Assembly (NCBI RefSeq): GCF_020179425.1
Contig: NZ_JAILYM010000002.1
Location: forward strand, 186,001 to 250,000
DNA: 64,000 bases
DNA from: Novosphingobium percolationis
GTDB lineage: Bacteria > Pseudomonadota > Alphaproteobacteria > Sphingomonadales > Sphingomonadaceae
Direction: 5' to 3'
Shown here: piece after piece, positions 1 to 9,266 of the stretch
How positions within the stretch are numbered: the stretch's first letter is position 1
Layout: every line of letters begins with the position of its first letter
Notes under the pieces: model-generated
Told to the model about the DNA's origin: nothing
What the model saw: only the letters and a program-made list of their open reading frames with translations
Databases searched by the model: none
Position numbers and translations under genes: made by a program

Positions 1-1
1 C

Positions 2-2275
2 AGGCTTCAGGTCGCAGGATCGCGACAGGAAGAAAGCGGGCACGGCATCGCGCGCATCAGCCGCGCGGTGATGGGCCGGCTTGGCGTGACCGAAGGCGAC
101 GTGATCGAGATCATCGGCAAGCGCAGCACCGCCGCGCGTGCCGTGCTGCCCTATCCCGAGGACGAGGGGCTGGAACTGATCCGGCTCGACGGCCTGCAAC
201 GCGCAAACGCAGATGTCGGCTCGGGTGAACATGTAGAAGTTCGAAAGGTCGAAACCCGCCCGGCGCAACGCGTGGTCTTCGCGCCCGCGCAGCGCGACTT
301 GCGTCTGCAGGGGCCAGCCGCGGCTCTGAAGCGCAACTTTGCAGGGCGTCCGCTGGTGACGGGCGACCTTGTCGCCACCGCTGGACAGCAGCAGGTCGAC
401 CGGGGCGACATGCCGCCGCAACTGCGCCAGATGCTCAATGCCCCGGCCTTCGCGTTGACGCAGATCCGCCTGACGGTCGTCTCGACGGTGCCCAAGGGCA
501 TCGTGCACATCGACGAGAACACCGAAGTCGAGCTGCGAGCCGAATACGAGGAGCCGCGCAGCAGCCGCGCCGACGTCAATTATGACGACGTGGGCGGCAT
601 GGGCGACACCATCCGCCAGCTGCGCGAGATGGTGGAACTGCCCTTGCGCTATCCCGAACTGTTCACCCGCCTGGGCGTCGATCCGCCCAAGGGCGTGCTG
701 CTGCACGGCCCGCCGGGAACCGGCAAGACGCGCCTTGCGCGCGCCGTGGCGAGCGAGAGCGAGGCCAGCTTCTTCACCATCAACGGCCCGGAAATCATGG
801 GCTCGGCTTATGGCGAGAGCGAGAAGCACCTGCGCGAAGTGTTCGAGGAAGCGACCAAGGCGGCGCCCGCGATCATCTTCATCGACGAGATCGATTCGAT
901 CGCGCCCAAGCGCAGCGAAGTCCATGGCGAGGCGGAAAAGCGCCTTGTCGCGCAGCTGCTGACGTTGATGGACGGGCTGCACGCGCGCTCGAACCTGGTG
1001 GTCATCGCTGCAACCAACAGGCCCGACGCGATCGACGAGGCGCTGCGCCGTCCCGGTCGCTTCGACCGCGAGATCGTGGTGGGCGTGCCCGACGAGAGCG
1101 GGCGGCGCGAGATCCTGGGCATCCATACCCGCGGGATGCCGCTGGCCGAGGGTGTCGACCTGCAGGAACTGGCGCGCACCACCCACGGCTTTGTCGGCGC
1201 GGACCTTGCCGCGCTGGCGCGCGAGGCGGCGATCGAGGCGGTGCGCCGGATCATGCCCAAGCTCGACTTCGAGCAGCAGACGATCCCGCAGGACGTGCTC
1301 GATTCGCTGCGCGTCGGGCGCGACGATTTCCTCGAAGCGCTCAAGCGTGTGCAGCCTTCGGCCATGCGCGAGGTCATGGTGCAGGCCCCGACCACCGGCT
1401 GGTCCGACATCGGCGGGCTGGACGAGGCGCAGGAAAAGCTGCGCGAGGGCGTGGAACTGCCGCTCAAGAACCCCGAGGCGTTCCACCGCCTGGGCATCCG
1501 GCCGGCCAAGGGCTTCCTGCTCTATGGCCCGCCCGGCACTGGCAAGACGCTGCTGGCCAAGGCGGTCGCCAAGGAGGCGGAGGCCAACTTCATCGCCATC
1601 AAGTCCAGCGACCTTCTGTCCAAGTGGTACGGCGAAAGCGAGCAGCAGATCGCGCGGCTGTTCGCCCGCGCCCGTCAGGTGGCGCCCTGCGTGGTGTTCA
1701 TCGACGAGATCGACAGTCTGGTGCCCGCGCGCGGGACCGGGGTGGGCGAGCCGCAGGTGACGGCGCGGGTGGTCAACACCATCCTGGCCGAAATGGACGG
1801 GCTGGAGGAACTCCAGTCGGTGGTGCTGATCGGCGCGACCAACCGGCCCAATCTGGTCGATCCCGCGCTGTTGCGCCCCGGTCGCTTCGACGAGCTGGTC
1901 TATGTTGGCACGCCCAGCCTTGAAGGGCGCGCGCATATCCTGCGCATCCATACCTCGGCGATGCCGCTGACGGAGGATGTCGATCTGGACGCAGTGGCGC
2001 GCCAGACCGACCGCTTCACCGGCGCGGATCTGGAGGACGTGGTGCGCCGCGCGGGGCTGGCCGCGATCCGCCGCGCAGGGGGCGACGTGCAGTCGGTCAA
2101 CGCTGCCGACTTTGCCGATGCACTAGCCGATTCGCGTGCGACCGTGACCGAGGAGATGGAAGCGGAATACGGCCGGATGAAGGGCGAGCTGAAGAAGCGC
2201 GCGATGGAACCCACGCCGATCGGCTTCCTCAGCCCCGGCATGGTCCAGTCGACGCGCGACGCCAAGCATCGCTGA
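2..2275 (+). CDS. CDC48/VCP-type double AAA+ ATPase, 5' end cut by window edge
   Basis: ATP-driven unfoldase of the CDC48/p97 family. The frame stays open to the left edge, and the residues before the first ATG at 68 (ending HGIARISRAV) fit the family's N-terminal double-psi-barrel domain, so the true start lies outside the window. Counting from that ATG, two AAA modules follow: Walker A GPPGTGKT at residues 214-221 and 487-494, each with a Walker B and sensor region (FIDEIDSIAPKR; FIDEIDSLVPAR) and an arginine-finger segment (RRPGRFDRE; LRPGRFDE). About 757 visible residues is close to full length for bacterial members, which are less common than the archaeal and eukaryotic forms. Substrates are unknown. 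A hairpin terminator follows at once. Confidence 0.93.
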   Translation, partial: RLQVAGSRQEESGHGIARISRAVMGRLGVTEGDVIEIIGKRSTAARAVLPYPEDEGLELIRLDGLQRANADVGSGEHVEVRKVETRPAQRVVFAPAQRDLRLQGPAAALKRNFAGRPLVTGDLVATAGQQQVDRGDMPPQLRQMLNAPAFALTQIRLTVVSTVPKGIVHIDENTEVELRAEYEEPRSSRADVNYDDVGGMGDTIRQLREMVELPLRYPELFTRLGVDPPKGVLLHGPPGTGKTRLARAVASESEASFFTINGPEIMGSAYGESEKHLREVFEEATKAAPAIIFIDEIDSIAPKRSEVHGEAEKRLVAQLLTLMDGLHARSNLVVIAATNRPDAIDEALRRPGRFDREIVVGVPDESGRREILGIHTRGMPLAEGVDLQELARTTHGFVGADLAALAREAAIEAVRRIMPKLDFEQQTIPQDVLDSLRVGRDDFLEALKRVQPSAMREVMVQAPTTGWSDIGGLDEAQEKLREGVELPLKNPEAFHRLGIRPAKGFLLYGPPGTGKTLLAKAVAKEAEANFIAIKSSDLLSKWYGESEQQIARLFARARQVAPCVVFIDEIDSLVPARGTGVGEPQVTARVVNTILAEMDGLEELQSVVLIGATNRPNLVDPALLRPGRFDELVYVGTPSLEGRAHILRIHTSAMPLTEDVDLDAVARQTDRFTGADLEDVVRRAGLAAIRRAGGDVQSVNAADFADALADSRATVTEEMEAEYGRMKGELKKRAMEPTPIGFLSPGMVQSTRDAKHR

Positions 2276-2282
2276 CGAGGAG

Positions 2283-2306
2283 GGGCGCTTGCGGGCGCCC
2301 TTCTTT
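2283..2306 (+). terminator. Rho-independent terminator after the CDC48-like gene
   Basis: Perfect 6-bp stem GGGCGC (2283-2288) / GCGCCC (2295-2300) with a 6-nt loop, followed by TTCTTT. It begins 8 nt after the stop codon and lies in the 39-nt gap before the convergent sensor kinase. Confidence 0.75.
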
Positions 2307-2314
2307 CGCCAGGA

Positions 2315-3646
2315 TTAGCCTTCGCGCGGGAAATCCATTTCGACGACGATCCCGTGCGCTTCGAAGCGGCGCGCGATTCTGCCGCCCAGCTGGCGCTCGG
2401 AGCTGCGGATGAGCATCGAGCCGAAGCCTTCGCGGCCCGGCTTGCCGCCCTCGGGCACGATGATCGGGGCGGCGCCGCGTTCGGCCCAGGTGACGCGCAC
2501 CCGGCCATCCTCCTCGCGCCATTCGACCGTCAGCAGTCCGCCCGGCTGCGACCAGGCGCCGTACTTTACGGCATTGGTCACCAGTTCGTGCAGCACCAGC
2601 CCCAGCGGCACTGCGTGGCGGCCGGGGATCACCAGCGACCCGCCCGAAACCTCGCAGCGTTCGCTGGCCGAGCGATAGGGGGCAAGCGCCTTGCCGACGA
2701 GATCGGCGAGGTCGACGTGGCTGTCGCCGGGCGAACCTTGCGTCACGTCGTGTGCGGTCACCAGCGCGTGGATGCGCTTGGCGATGCGATCGACCGCAGG
2801 GGCGGCTTCGGCATCGCCGCGCGCCGACATCTTCACAATGGCCAGGATCACCGCGAACAGGTTCTTGACGCGGTGGTTCAGTTCCTTTGCGAGCAGGTCC
2901 GCGCGATCGCGCGCTTCGGCAATGACTTCTGCGTTGGCAGCGGTGGCTTCGGCCTGCGCGGTGCGGATCGCCTGCCACAGCCCCAGCACCAGCGCGAAGA
3001 CGATGACCACGAACAGCAACGCGAGGGAGGGCACGATACGCGATTCGGCTTCGGCGGCGCGGGCAGTGGCGCGGTCGAGGTGGCCGCGCTCCATCACGTC
3101 GAGCCGTCGCACCGCGCTGCGCAAGCCATCCATGGCGAGCTTGCCCTCATCGCTGAGGATGCGGACTTGTGCATCGACCATGCGGCCTTGCCCGACGAGC
3201 TTCACCGTGCCGCCCATTTCGGCCCACTTGGCGTCGCCCAGCCGGTCGATCTCGTCGAGCAGGGCCTGTTGTTGTTCGGTGGTTTCGTCGCCCAGCCGCT
3301 CGCGCAAGGCGGCGCTTTCGCGTTCGTAGTCGGCTCGGCCGCGATAGTAGGGTTCGAGATAGCGCCGGTCGGCGGTAATGAAATAACCGCGTTGTGCGGT
3401 CTCGCCGTTGATCGCGGCTGTGACGAGGCCGTTAAGCGCGGCCAGCACGCCCGAGGTGCGGTTGGCCTGTTCGCGCTGCACGCGTTCGGCTTCGACCGTG
3501 GCAAAGATCAGCGTAAACGTGCCCAGCAGCGCCATCGCCACCACAGCGAACAGTGCGAGCGTGGGAATGCGCGGCGCGCGCCGCCACCAGCGCGCGCGCG
3601 GGTGGGGCTCGGCCAGAGGGCGTTCGGCAGAGGGGGCGCTGGCCAT
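2315..3646 (-). CDS. HWE-family membrane sensor histidine kinase with CHASE3-like sensor region
   Basis: Sensor kinase of 443 residues. One membrane helix lies near residues 30-50, then an extracytoplasmic helical region of about 150 residues (ANRTSG..ETAQRGYFITAD..YLEPY) typical of CHASE3, then a second helix near 206-226. The cytoplasmic part has the phospho-acceptor H-box ELNHRVKNLF (His258), the N-box HELVTNAVKYG (353-363) and the WxE motif (WAER near 386) that defines the HWE kinases, plus a degenerate GFGSML glycine box. HWE kinases in alphaproteobacteria often feed the general stress response or single-domain regulators. No response regulator is adjacent, so its partner is unknown. It is divergent from rpmH. 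Confidence 0.88.
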   Translation of the reverse strand: MASAPSAERPLAEPHPRARWWRRAPRIPTLALFAVVAMALLGTFTLIFATVEAERVQREQANRTSGVLAALNGLVTAAINGETAQRGYFITADRRYLEPYYRGRADYERESAALRERLGDETTEQQQALLDEIDRLGDAKWAEMGGTVKLVGQGRMVDAQVRILSDEGKLAMDGLRSAVRRLDVMERGHLDRATARAAEAESRIVPSLALLFVVIVFALVLGLWQAIRTAQAEATAANAEVIAEARDRADLLAKELNHRVKNLFAVILAIVKMSARGDAEAAPAVDRIAKRIHALVTAHDVTQGSPGDSHVDLADLVGKALAPYRSASERCEVSGGSLVIPGRHAVPLGLVLHELVTNAVKYGAWSQPGGLLTVEWREEDGRVRVTWAERGAAPIIVPEGGKPGREGFGSMLIRSSERQLGGRIARRFEAHGIVVEMDFPREG

Positions 3647-3716
3647 AAGCTCGCGTGACTAAAGGAACTTGGCTGGCACGGCAACCGCGCAGCAGGCTCC
3701 GATACCGCGCCAAAGC

Positions 3717-3745
3717 TTGACCTCGGGGCCGCTCTTGCCTATGCG
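3717..3745 (+). promoter_or_regulatory. candidate sigma-70 promoter for rpmH operon
   Basis: TTGACC (3717-3722), a 17-nt spacer, then TATGCG (3740-3745). It lies about 75 nt upstream of the rpmH start in the divergent gap between the sensor kinase and rpmH. Prediction from sequence match only. Confidence 0.4.
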
Positions 3746-3818
3746 CCGCCCCCTGATTCCGTGTCCCGTCGTTCGCGGCGGCGATCCATCAATCGATTCG
3801 AACGAAAAGAGCAGACCG

Positions 3819-3953
3819 ATGAAGCGCACTTTCCAGCCCAGCAACCTCGTGCGTGCCCGCCGTCACGGCTTCCGCGCCCGCACCGCCACCGTCGGCGGCC
3901 GCAACGTGCTGCGCGCCCGTCGCGCCCGTGGTCGCAAGAAGCTGTCGGCCTGA
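3819..3953 (+). CDS. rpmH: 50S ribosomal protein L34
   Basis: L34 of 44 residues, the full usual length: begins [18 protein letters not shown], carries the internal [11 protein letters not shown] segment and ends in the basic tail [10 protein letters not shown]. It is a small, highly basic component of the large subunit. The ATG at 3819 is the conserved family start; the frame continues upstream but those residues do not belong to L34. First gene of the rpmH-rnpA-yidD-yidC-engB cluster, a widely conserved linkage. Confidence 0.97.
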   Translation: MKRTFQPSNLVRARRHGFRARTATVGGRNVLRARRARGRKKLSA

Positions 3954-3970
3954 TCGCGAGCGGTCTGCAA

Positions 3971-4417
3971 GTGACGGCGGACGCGCTTTCCGCGCCTTCG
4001 CCCCAACTTGCGGCACCAAAGCTTGCGACAATAGCCAAGCGGGCGGACTTTCTGGCCGCCAACCGCGGAATCCGGGTCGCAAGGCCCGGATTTGTGTTGT
4101 TGGTGAACCCGCTGGCGCGCATTGACGGATCGCAGCGCTTCGGCGTCACCGTCACCAAGAAGATCGGCAACGCGGTTGTCCGCAACCGCATGAAGCGCCG
4201 CTTCCGCGCTTTGCTGCGCGAACTCCTCCCCTCCATCGGCATTGCAGGCGCCGACCATGTCCTGATCGGGCGTGAAACCGGCATTGAGCGCGACTTTTCG
4301 TTGTTGCGCGATGAGCTGACCGCCGCCCTGACCCGCGCTGCTGCGGGCAAGGGCGATCCGCCGCGCAGTCGTGGTGGGAGCAGGCGGCCGGGCAAGGCGC
4401 ATGGGCGAGGGAAGTGA
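3971..4417 (+). CDS. rnpA: ribonuclease P protein component
   Basis: Protein subunit of RNase P, which assists the catalytic RNA in maturing tRNA 5' ends. The GTG at 3971, 17 nt after rpmH, gives 148 residues. Family features are [11 protein letters not shown], the [17 protein letters not shown] core and the RNR motif [16 protein letters not shown]. The frame is open further upstream across rpmH, but those residues are an out-of-frame reading of L34. The 3' end overlaps the GTG start of yidD by 4 nt (GTGA), so the two are probably translationally coupled. The Arg/Gly-rich C-terminal tail is longer than usual. Confidence 0.92.
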   Translation: MTADALSAPSPQLAAPKLATIAKRADFLAANRGIRVARPGFVLLVNPLARIDGSQRFGVTVTKKIGNAVVRNRMKRRFRALLRELLPSIGIAGADHVLIGRETGIERDFSLLRDELTAALTRAAAGKGDPPRSRGGSRRPGKAHGRGK

Positions 4418-4623
4418 AGCGCCTGCTGATCCTGATCGCGCGCGGCTGGCAACTAGGCCCTTCGCGCGTGCTGCCGCCATCGTGCCGCTATGCGCCTTCC
4501 TGCTCGCAATACGCGATCGAGGCGCTGGAAAAGCATGGTGCGATTAAGGGTGGTTGGCTTGCCGCGAAGCGGCTATTGCGCTGCCATCCTTGGGGGGGGC
4601 ACGGCTACGATCCCGTGCCCTGA
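4414..4623 (+). CDS. yidD: membrane protein insertion efficiency factor YidD
   Basis: Small protein of 69 residues that helps YidC-dependent membrane protein insertion. Diagnostic motif: [19 protein letters not shown] followed by the C-terminal [14 protein letters not shown]. Start is GTG at 4414, overlapping the rnpA stop. The HPWGGHG segment is encoded across a run of eight G (4592-4599), a slippage-prone tract. It lies directly upstream of yidC, as in most bacteria. Confidence 0.95.
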   Translation: MKRLLILIARGWQLGPSRVLPPSCRYAPSCSQYAIEALEKHGAIKGGWLAAKRLLRCHPWGGHGYDPVP

Positions 4624-4694
4624 GGCCTAGCCCTACTGGGCGCATTTCCCGCAGACATCCCCTGCAAGACGATTTTGAACGGACGCGAGGCATA

Positions 4695-6488
4695 GTGGAA
4701 AACCAGCGCAATCTGATCCTGACGGTGGTCCTGATGGGCCTGCTGCTGATCGGCTGGGATTACGGGCTGCGGTATTTCTATCCGCAGAGCGCCCAGAAGC
4801 CCAAGGCCGTGGCTTCCGCCCCCGCCACCCCGGGCGCCGCAACCGGCGACGCCGCGCCGGCCAAGCCCACCCGCGAAGGCGGCCTGCAGAACGCAGCCGA
4901 CCAGGCGCTGGAAAAGCAGGATCTGGTGCAGGCGCTGGCCGCGCCCAGCCGCGTCGCGATCGATGCGCCGGGCCTCAAGGGCTCGATCAACCTCGTCGGC
5001 GCGGTGATCGACGACCTGACCCTGGCCCGCCACCGCGAGGCGCTGGACAAGAACAGCGCGCCCGTCCGCCTGTTCTCGCCCGCCGGCACCCCGGCGCAGC
5101 ACTTCGCGCAGCTCGGTTGGGCGGGCAAGGGCGTCGCGCTCCCCGATGCACGCACGCTGTGGAGCGTCGAGGGCGGCAAGCTCACCCCGGCAAGCCCGGT
5201 CACGCTCAAGTGGACCAACCCCACCGGCCAGACTTTCGCGATCCGCTATGCGATCGACGAAAACTACATGATCACCGCCACGCAGAGTGTCAGCAATGCC
5301 GGCGCCGCGCCCGTGGTGGTCCAGCCGATCGCCCAGATCAACCGCACCGACCGCACCGCCAGCATCGACACCTGGCAGGTCCATTCCGGCCCGATCGGCG
5401 CGTTCGATGGTTCGGTCAGCTTCGCCACCAACTACAAGGATGTGACCGCCGCCGGTAGTGTTCCTGCCGCGGGCAAGCCCAACTGGATCGGCTTCACCGA
5501 TATCTACTGGCTGTCCGCGCTGGTCCCCGACGCCAATGCAAAGGTCGACGGCGATTATCGCGCGCTGGGCAACGGGCTGTTCCTGGCCAATCTGCTCTAC
5601 CAGCCGGTGACCGTCGCGCCTGGCCAGACGCAGAGCCAGTCCTTGCGCCTGTTCGCCGGGGCAAAGGAAAACAAGATCCTTGAGGCCTACGAAAAGCAGG
5701 GCGTGACCAACCTGTCGCTGTCGATCGACTGGGGCTGGTTCCGCTGGTTCGAGAAGCCGATCTTCTGGCTGCTCGATTCGCTGTTCCGCGCGGTCAAGAA
5801 CTTTGGCGTGGCGATTATCCTGCTGACGTTGATCGTGCGCGGGATCATGTTCCCGGTCGCCCAGCGCCAGTTCGCCAGCATGGCGGCGATGAAGGCGATC
5901 CAGCCCAAGATGAAGGCGCTGCAGGAACGCTACAAGGACGACAAGCAGCGCCAGCAGCAGGAAATCATGGCGCTCTACAAGCAGGAGGGCGTCAACCCGC
6001 TCGCCGGCTGCCTGCCGATCTTCCTGCAGATCCCGGTGTTCTTCGCGCTGTACAAGGTGCTGGTGCTGACCATCGAGATGCGGCACCAGCCCTTTGGCCT
6101 GTGGATCCATGACATGTCGTCGCCCGATCCGCTGCACGTGCTCAACCTGTTCGGCCTGCTGCCGTTCACCCCGCCGAGCTTCCTTGCCATCGGCCCGCTG
6201 GCGATCCTGCTGGGCGTGACGATGTGGGCGCAGTTCAAGCTGCAACCCTCGGCCATGGATCCGGCGCAGCAGCAGGTGATGGGCATCATGCCGTGGATGA
6301 TGATGTTCGTGATGGCGCCGTTCGCGGCGGGCCTGCTGATCTACTGGATCACCAGCAACCTGCTGACGATCGCGCAGCAGCGCTATCTCTACAGCCGCCA
6401 CCCGCAGTTGAAGGCGCAGGGCGCGAAGGACCAGCAGGACATCGACCGGGCGACCGCGCGCGACAGCAAGAAGCCGACCGGACGTTGA
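4695..6488 (+). CDS. yidC: membrane protein insertase YidC
   Basis: Inner-membrane insertase and chaperone acting alone or with SecYEG. The GTG at 4695 (VENQRNLILTVVLMG) gives 597 residues and has a GCGAGG site 6 nt upstream; the same frame is open back to 4554 but those codons overlap yidD. Layout: N-terminal anchor helix, an Ala/Pro/Lys-rich linker, the large periplasmic beta-sandwich domain (about 100-330), then the conserved five-helix core with RGIMFPVAQRQFASMAAMK, the GCLPIFLQIPVFFALYKVL helix and a C-terminal LIYWITSNLLTIAQQ helix. The stop overlaps the TTG of engB. Confidence 0.96.
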   Translation: MENQRNLILTVVLMGLLLIGWDYGLRYFYPQSAQKPKAVASAPATPGAATGDAAPAKPTREGGLQNAADQALEKQDLVQALAAPSRVAIDAPGLKGSINLVGAVIDDLTLARHREALDKNSAPVRLFSPAGTPAQHFAQLGWAGKGVALPDARTLWSVEGGKLTPASPVTLKWTNPTGQTFAIRYAIDENYMITATQSVSNAGAAPVVVQPIAQINRTDRTASIDTWQVHSGPIGAFDGSVSFATNYKDVTAAGSVPAAGKPNWIGFTDIYWLSALVPDANAKVDGDYRALGNGLFLANLLYQPVTVAPGQTQSQSLRLFAGAKENKILEAYEKQGVTNLSLSIDWGWFRWFEKPIFWLLDSLFRAVKNFGVAIILLTLIVRGIMFPVAQRQFASMAAMKAIQPKMKALQERYKDDKQRQQQEIMALYKQEGVNPLAGCLPIFLQIPVFFALYKVLVLTIEMRHQPFGLWIHDMSSPDPLHVLNLFGLLPFTPPSFLAIGPLAILLGVTMWAQFKLQPSAMDPAQQQVMGIMPWMMMFVMAPFAAGLLIYWITSNLLTIAQQRYLYSRHPQLKAQGAKDQQDIDRATARDSKKPTGR

Positions 6489-7171
6489 GCGAGCCCCTCA
6501 TCCCCGCGCTCCCCGCGCTGAGCCCTGAAGAACAGGCCGCGCAGGCCGAGCTGATCGAGCGCGCGCGCCTGCTTTTTGCTGGACCCATCGAGTTCCTGAA
6601 GTCGGCGCCCGCGCTGAAATTCCTGCCCGACCCGACGGTGCCGGAAGTCGCTTTCGCGGGCCGTTCGAACGTCGGCAAGTCGTCGCTGCTCAACGCGCTG
6701 ACGGGCCGCAAGTCGCTGGCGCGCACCTCGGTCACGCCGGGGCGCACGCAGGAACTGAACTACTTCGAAGTGGGCGAACCTACCCGGCTGCGGCTGGTCG
6801 ACATGCCCGGCTACGGATTCGCCAAGGCCCCGCCCAAGGTGGTCGAGCAGTGGCGGCGTCTGGTGCGCGATTTCCTGCGCGGGCGGGTCGTGCTCAAGCG
6901 CACGCTGCTGCTGATCGACAGCCGCCATGGCATCAAGCCGGTCGATGTCGACATGATGCAGATGCTCGATGAAGCGGGCGTCGGCTATCGCGTGGTGCTG
7001 ACCAAGGCGGACAAGATCAAGGCGAGCGAACTGGCCGAAGTGACCGCCGCGACCGAGGCTGCCGCGCGCAAGCGCACCGCGGCCTATCCGCGCATCATCG
7101 TCACCTCGTCGGAAAAGCGCATGGGCATCGAGGAACTTCGCGCCGCCGTGCTGGAAGACGCCGAGCAGTAG
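6485..7171 (+). CDS. engB: ribosome biogenesis GTPase YihA/EngB
   Basis: Essential small GTPase for 50S assembly. TTG at 6485 overlaps the yidC stop (TTGA) and gives 228 residues; there is no closer ATG before the conserved region. Motifs: G1 GRSNVGKSS, G2 region TSVTPGRTQ, G3 DMPGYGFA, G4 TKADK, and a TSSEK segment near the C-terminus. The N-terminal extension of about 45 residues before the G1 loop is common in alphaproteobacteria. It converges with the GGDEF-EAL gene with only 3 nt between stops. Confidence 0.93.
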   Translation: MSEPLIPALPALSPEEQAAQAELIERARLLFAGPIEFLKSAPALKFLPDPTVPEVAFAGRSNVGKSSLLNALTGRKSLARTSVTPGRTQELNYFEVGEPTRLRLVDMPGYGFAKAPPKVVEQWRRLVRDFLRGRVVLKRTLLLIDSRHGIKPVDVDMMQMLDEAGVGYRVVLTKADKIKASELAEVTAATEAAARKRTAAYPRIIVTSSEKRMGIEELRAAVLEDAEQ

Positions 7172-7174
7172 GAG

Positions 7175-9082
7175 CTACGCCGCCGCGATGCGGCGCTGTT
7201 CCTGCGTTGCCAGGATCGCATCGAGGCTGTCGGGCTTGGCCAGCAGGTAGCCCTGCACGAAGTCGAACCCGGCGAGTGTCGCTTCCATCAGCTGCATCTC
7301 GGTCTCGATGCCCTCGAACACGCAGGCCAGCGACAGCGTGCGCGCAAGGTTGCGAATCGCGCTGATCAGCCGCCGCCCCACCGGATCGTCGAGCCGGGTG
7401 GCGAAGCTGCGGTCGATCTTGAGGATGTCGATCGGCAGCTGGTGCAACGAACTGAGGCTGGAATAGCCCGTGCCGAAATCGTCCAGCGCGATGCGGGCGC
7501 CGGAAGCGCGCAGCCGTTCCAGCGCGGCGCGCGCGACGTGGGCGTCGTGGATCAGACTGGTCTCGGTGATTTCGAAAACGAGCCGCTCGGCGCGCACTCC
7601 CGTCCGCGCCATGGCTGAAAGCAGCCCCTCGACCGTATCCGGATCAGCGATGTCGGTGGGGGCGAGGTTGAACGAGACGTGGACGCTGTGGGGCAGGCTG
7701 CGCACCTGATCCAGAATGCGCGCGAAAAGCGTGAGCGTCACCTTGCGTGCCAGACCCAGCCGTTCGGCGGTGGTGAACAGCATTTCGGCCGGAACCGGGC
7801 CGAGCGTGGGCGACGTCCAGCGGGCCAGCGCTTCCAGCCCGACCATCTGCATCGAGCGGGTCGAGATCACCGGCTGGTAGGCCACGGCCAGTTCCTGCGC
7901 GAGATCTGCGGCCTGCAGCGCGGCTTCGAGCGCCTGTTCGGACCGGATGAGCTTCTCCAGCTCGCCCGAAAAGCGCACGCAGGTGCCGCGGTGCTGCTTC
8001 TTGGCATGGTAGAGCGCGAAGTCGGCCCGGTCGAACAGGTCGTGCGCGGTGCTGCCTGCGGCGGGGAAGGCGGCGAGTCCGCCCGAACAGCCCACCGACA
8101 CGGCCGTATCGCCCAACGAAACGGGGCGATGGATGGCGTCGCAGACCTGTTGGCCGATCCGCGAGGCGCTCTCCATGTCGCCCTCGACGATCAGGCCGAA
8201 CTCGTCGCCGCCCAGCCGCGCGATGGTGACTTCGGCGCAGGTCAGCGCGCGCAGGCGATCGCCCACGACCTGCAGCAGCCGGTCGCCCTGAGCGTGGCCC
8301 AGCGTGTCGTTGACCGGCTTGAAGCGGTCGAGGTCGATCACGCCGATGCAGAAGGTGGTGTCCTCCTGCGCGCGCGCCAGCATCGAATCGAGCCGTGCGA
8401 AGAAGTAGCGCCGGTTGGGCAGGGTGGTCAGCGGGTCGGAATGGGCGAGGCGCGCGTTCTCTTCGCTCAGCCGCTGCGCCTGCGCGCGCTCGGTTTCGAA
8501 GGCATCGCGGGAGGCTTCCAGCGCGAGGAAGGCGGCGTAAGAATCGCGCAGCACCTTCAGCACGATCAGGCCGACGACGAGGATGTTGAACGCCATTGCC
8601 ATCTGCACGACCGCACCGCGCGCCACGCAATAGATCAGGAACGGCCCCAGCACGATCGCGCACACGGTATGCGCGGCGCGCGGCAGGTAGGTGAGGCAGA
8701 AGATGCAGCCCATCACCGAAATGCCCACGAAGACTGCGACGTGGCCGTGTTCGTAGGGCCCGCCATACTGGTCGAGCATCAGCGCCCAGATGATGAACCC
8801 CACCGACATCAGGCACGAGAAGAACTCGGTCCGGCGCAGCATCGAGCTGGCATAGGCGTGGGTGATCTGTTCTGCCGGGATCGGCACCAGCCATTGCATG
8901 AAGCGCATCATGCTTAGCGCGATGAGCGCGATCGGAAGGTAGACGCACAGCCAGGTCGGCGCCATCCTGAGATGGGTATAGGCCAGCGTCGCCGCGCTGA
9001 CCGCGACCATGAAGTACATGGGCGGCACCTGTCGGCGGAGGCGATGGAACTGCGCAATCGCATGGGGGCGATGCTCAGGCAT
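7175..9082 (-). CDS. membrane GGDEF-EAL cyclic-di-GMP signalling protein
   Basis: Bifunctional-type c-di-GMP enzyme of 635 residues from the ATG at 9082; in-frame ATG at 9124 and an upstream start at 9178 are alternatives, since no clear ribosome site decides. The N-terminal 180 residues hold about five to six hydrophobic helices. The GGDEF motif is intact (residues 291-295, preceded by ARL) with DxDRFKPVND upstream. The EAL domain has GLEALARW, FEITETSL, DDFGTGYSSL, KID, FEGIET and QGYLLAKP, so both synthase and phosphodiesterase residues are kept. I see no RxxD inhibitory site just before GGDEF. Which activity dominates cannot be read from sequence. Confidence 0.92.
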   Translation of the reverse strand: MPEHRPHAIAQFHRLRRQVPPMYFMVAVSAATLAYTHLRMAPTWLCVYLPIALIALSMMRFMQWLVPIPAEQITHAYASSMLRRTEFFSCLMSVGFIIWALMLDQYGGPYEHGHVAVFVGISVMGCIFCLTYLPRAAHTVCAIVLGPFLIYCVARGAVVQMAMAFNILVVGLIVLKVLRDSYAAFLALEASRDAFETERAQAQRLSEENARLAHSDPLTTLPNRRYFFARLDSMLARAQEDTTFCIGVIDLDRFKPVNDTLGHAQGDRLLQVVGDRLRALTCAEVTIARLGGDEFGLIVEGDMESASRIGQQVCDAIHRPVSLGDTAVSVGCSGGLAAFPAAGSTAHDLFDRADFALYHAKKQHRGTCVRFSGELEKLIRSEQALEAALQAADLAQELAVAYQPVISTRSMQMVGLEALARWTSPTLGPVPAEMLFTTAERLGLARKVTLTLFARILDQVRSLPHSVHVSFNLAPTDIADPDTVEGLLSAMARTGVRAERLVFEITETSLIHDAHVARAALERLRASGARIALDDFGTGYSSLSSLHQLPIDILKIDRSFATRLDDPVGRRLISAIRNLARTLSLACVFEGIETEMQLMEATLAGFDFVQGYLLAKPDSLDAILATQEQRRIAAA

Positions 9083-9266
9083 CTGGGGATGTCGCCAAGA
9101 GAATGGCGGGAACGTGACGCGCATGGCCCGGACGGTACCGGGCAGACCTTGGCAAGCTTGTGCACCATCCTTGCGCACTTTCCCTTAAGCGCGCGGCCCG
9201 TTCAGCCTCGACAGGCATTTGCTGAATGGTTAGGCGGAGCGGGAGGCGAACGAGGACTCCCCCGCG

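Noticed and set aside
4605..6401. 598-codon open frame antisense to yidC
   Set aside because: His/Arg/Gln-rich shadow; yidC is fully supported on the plus strand.
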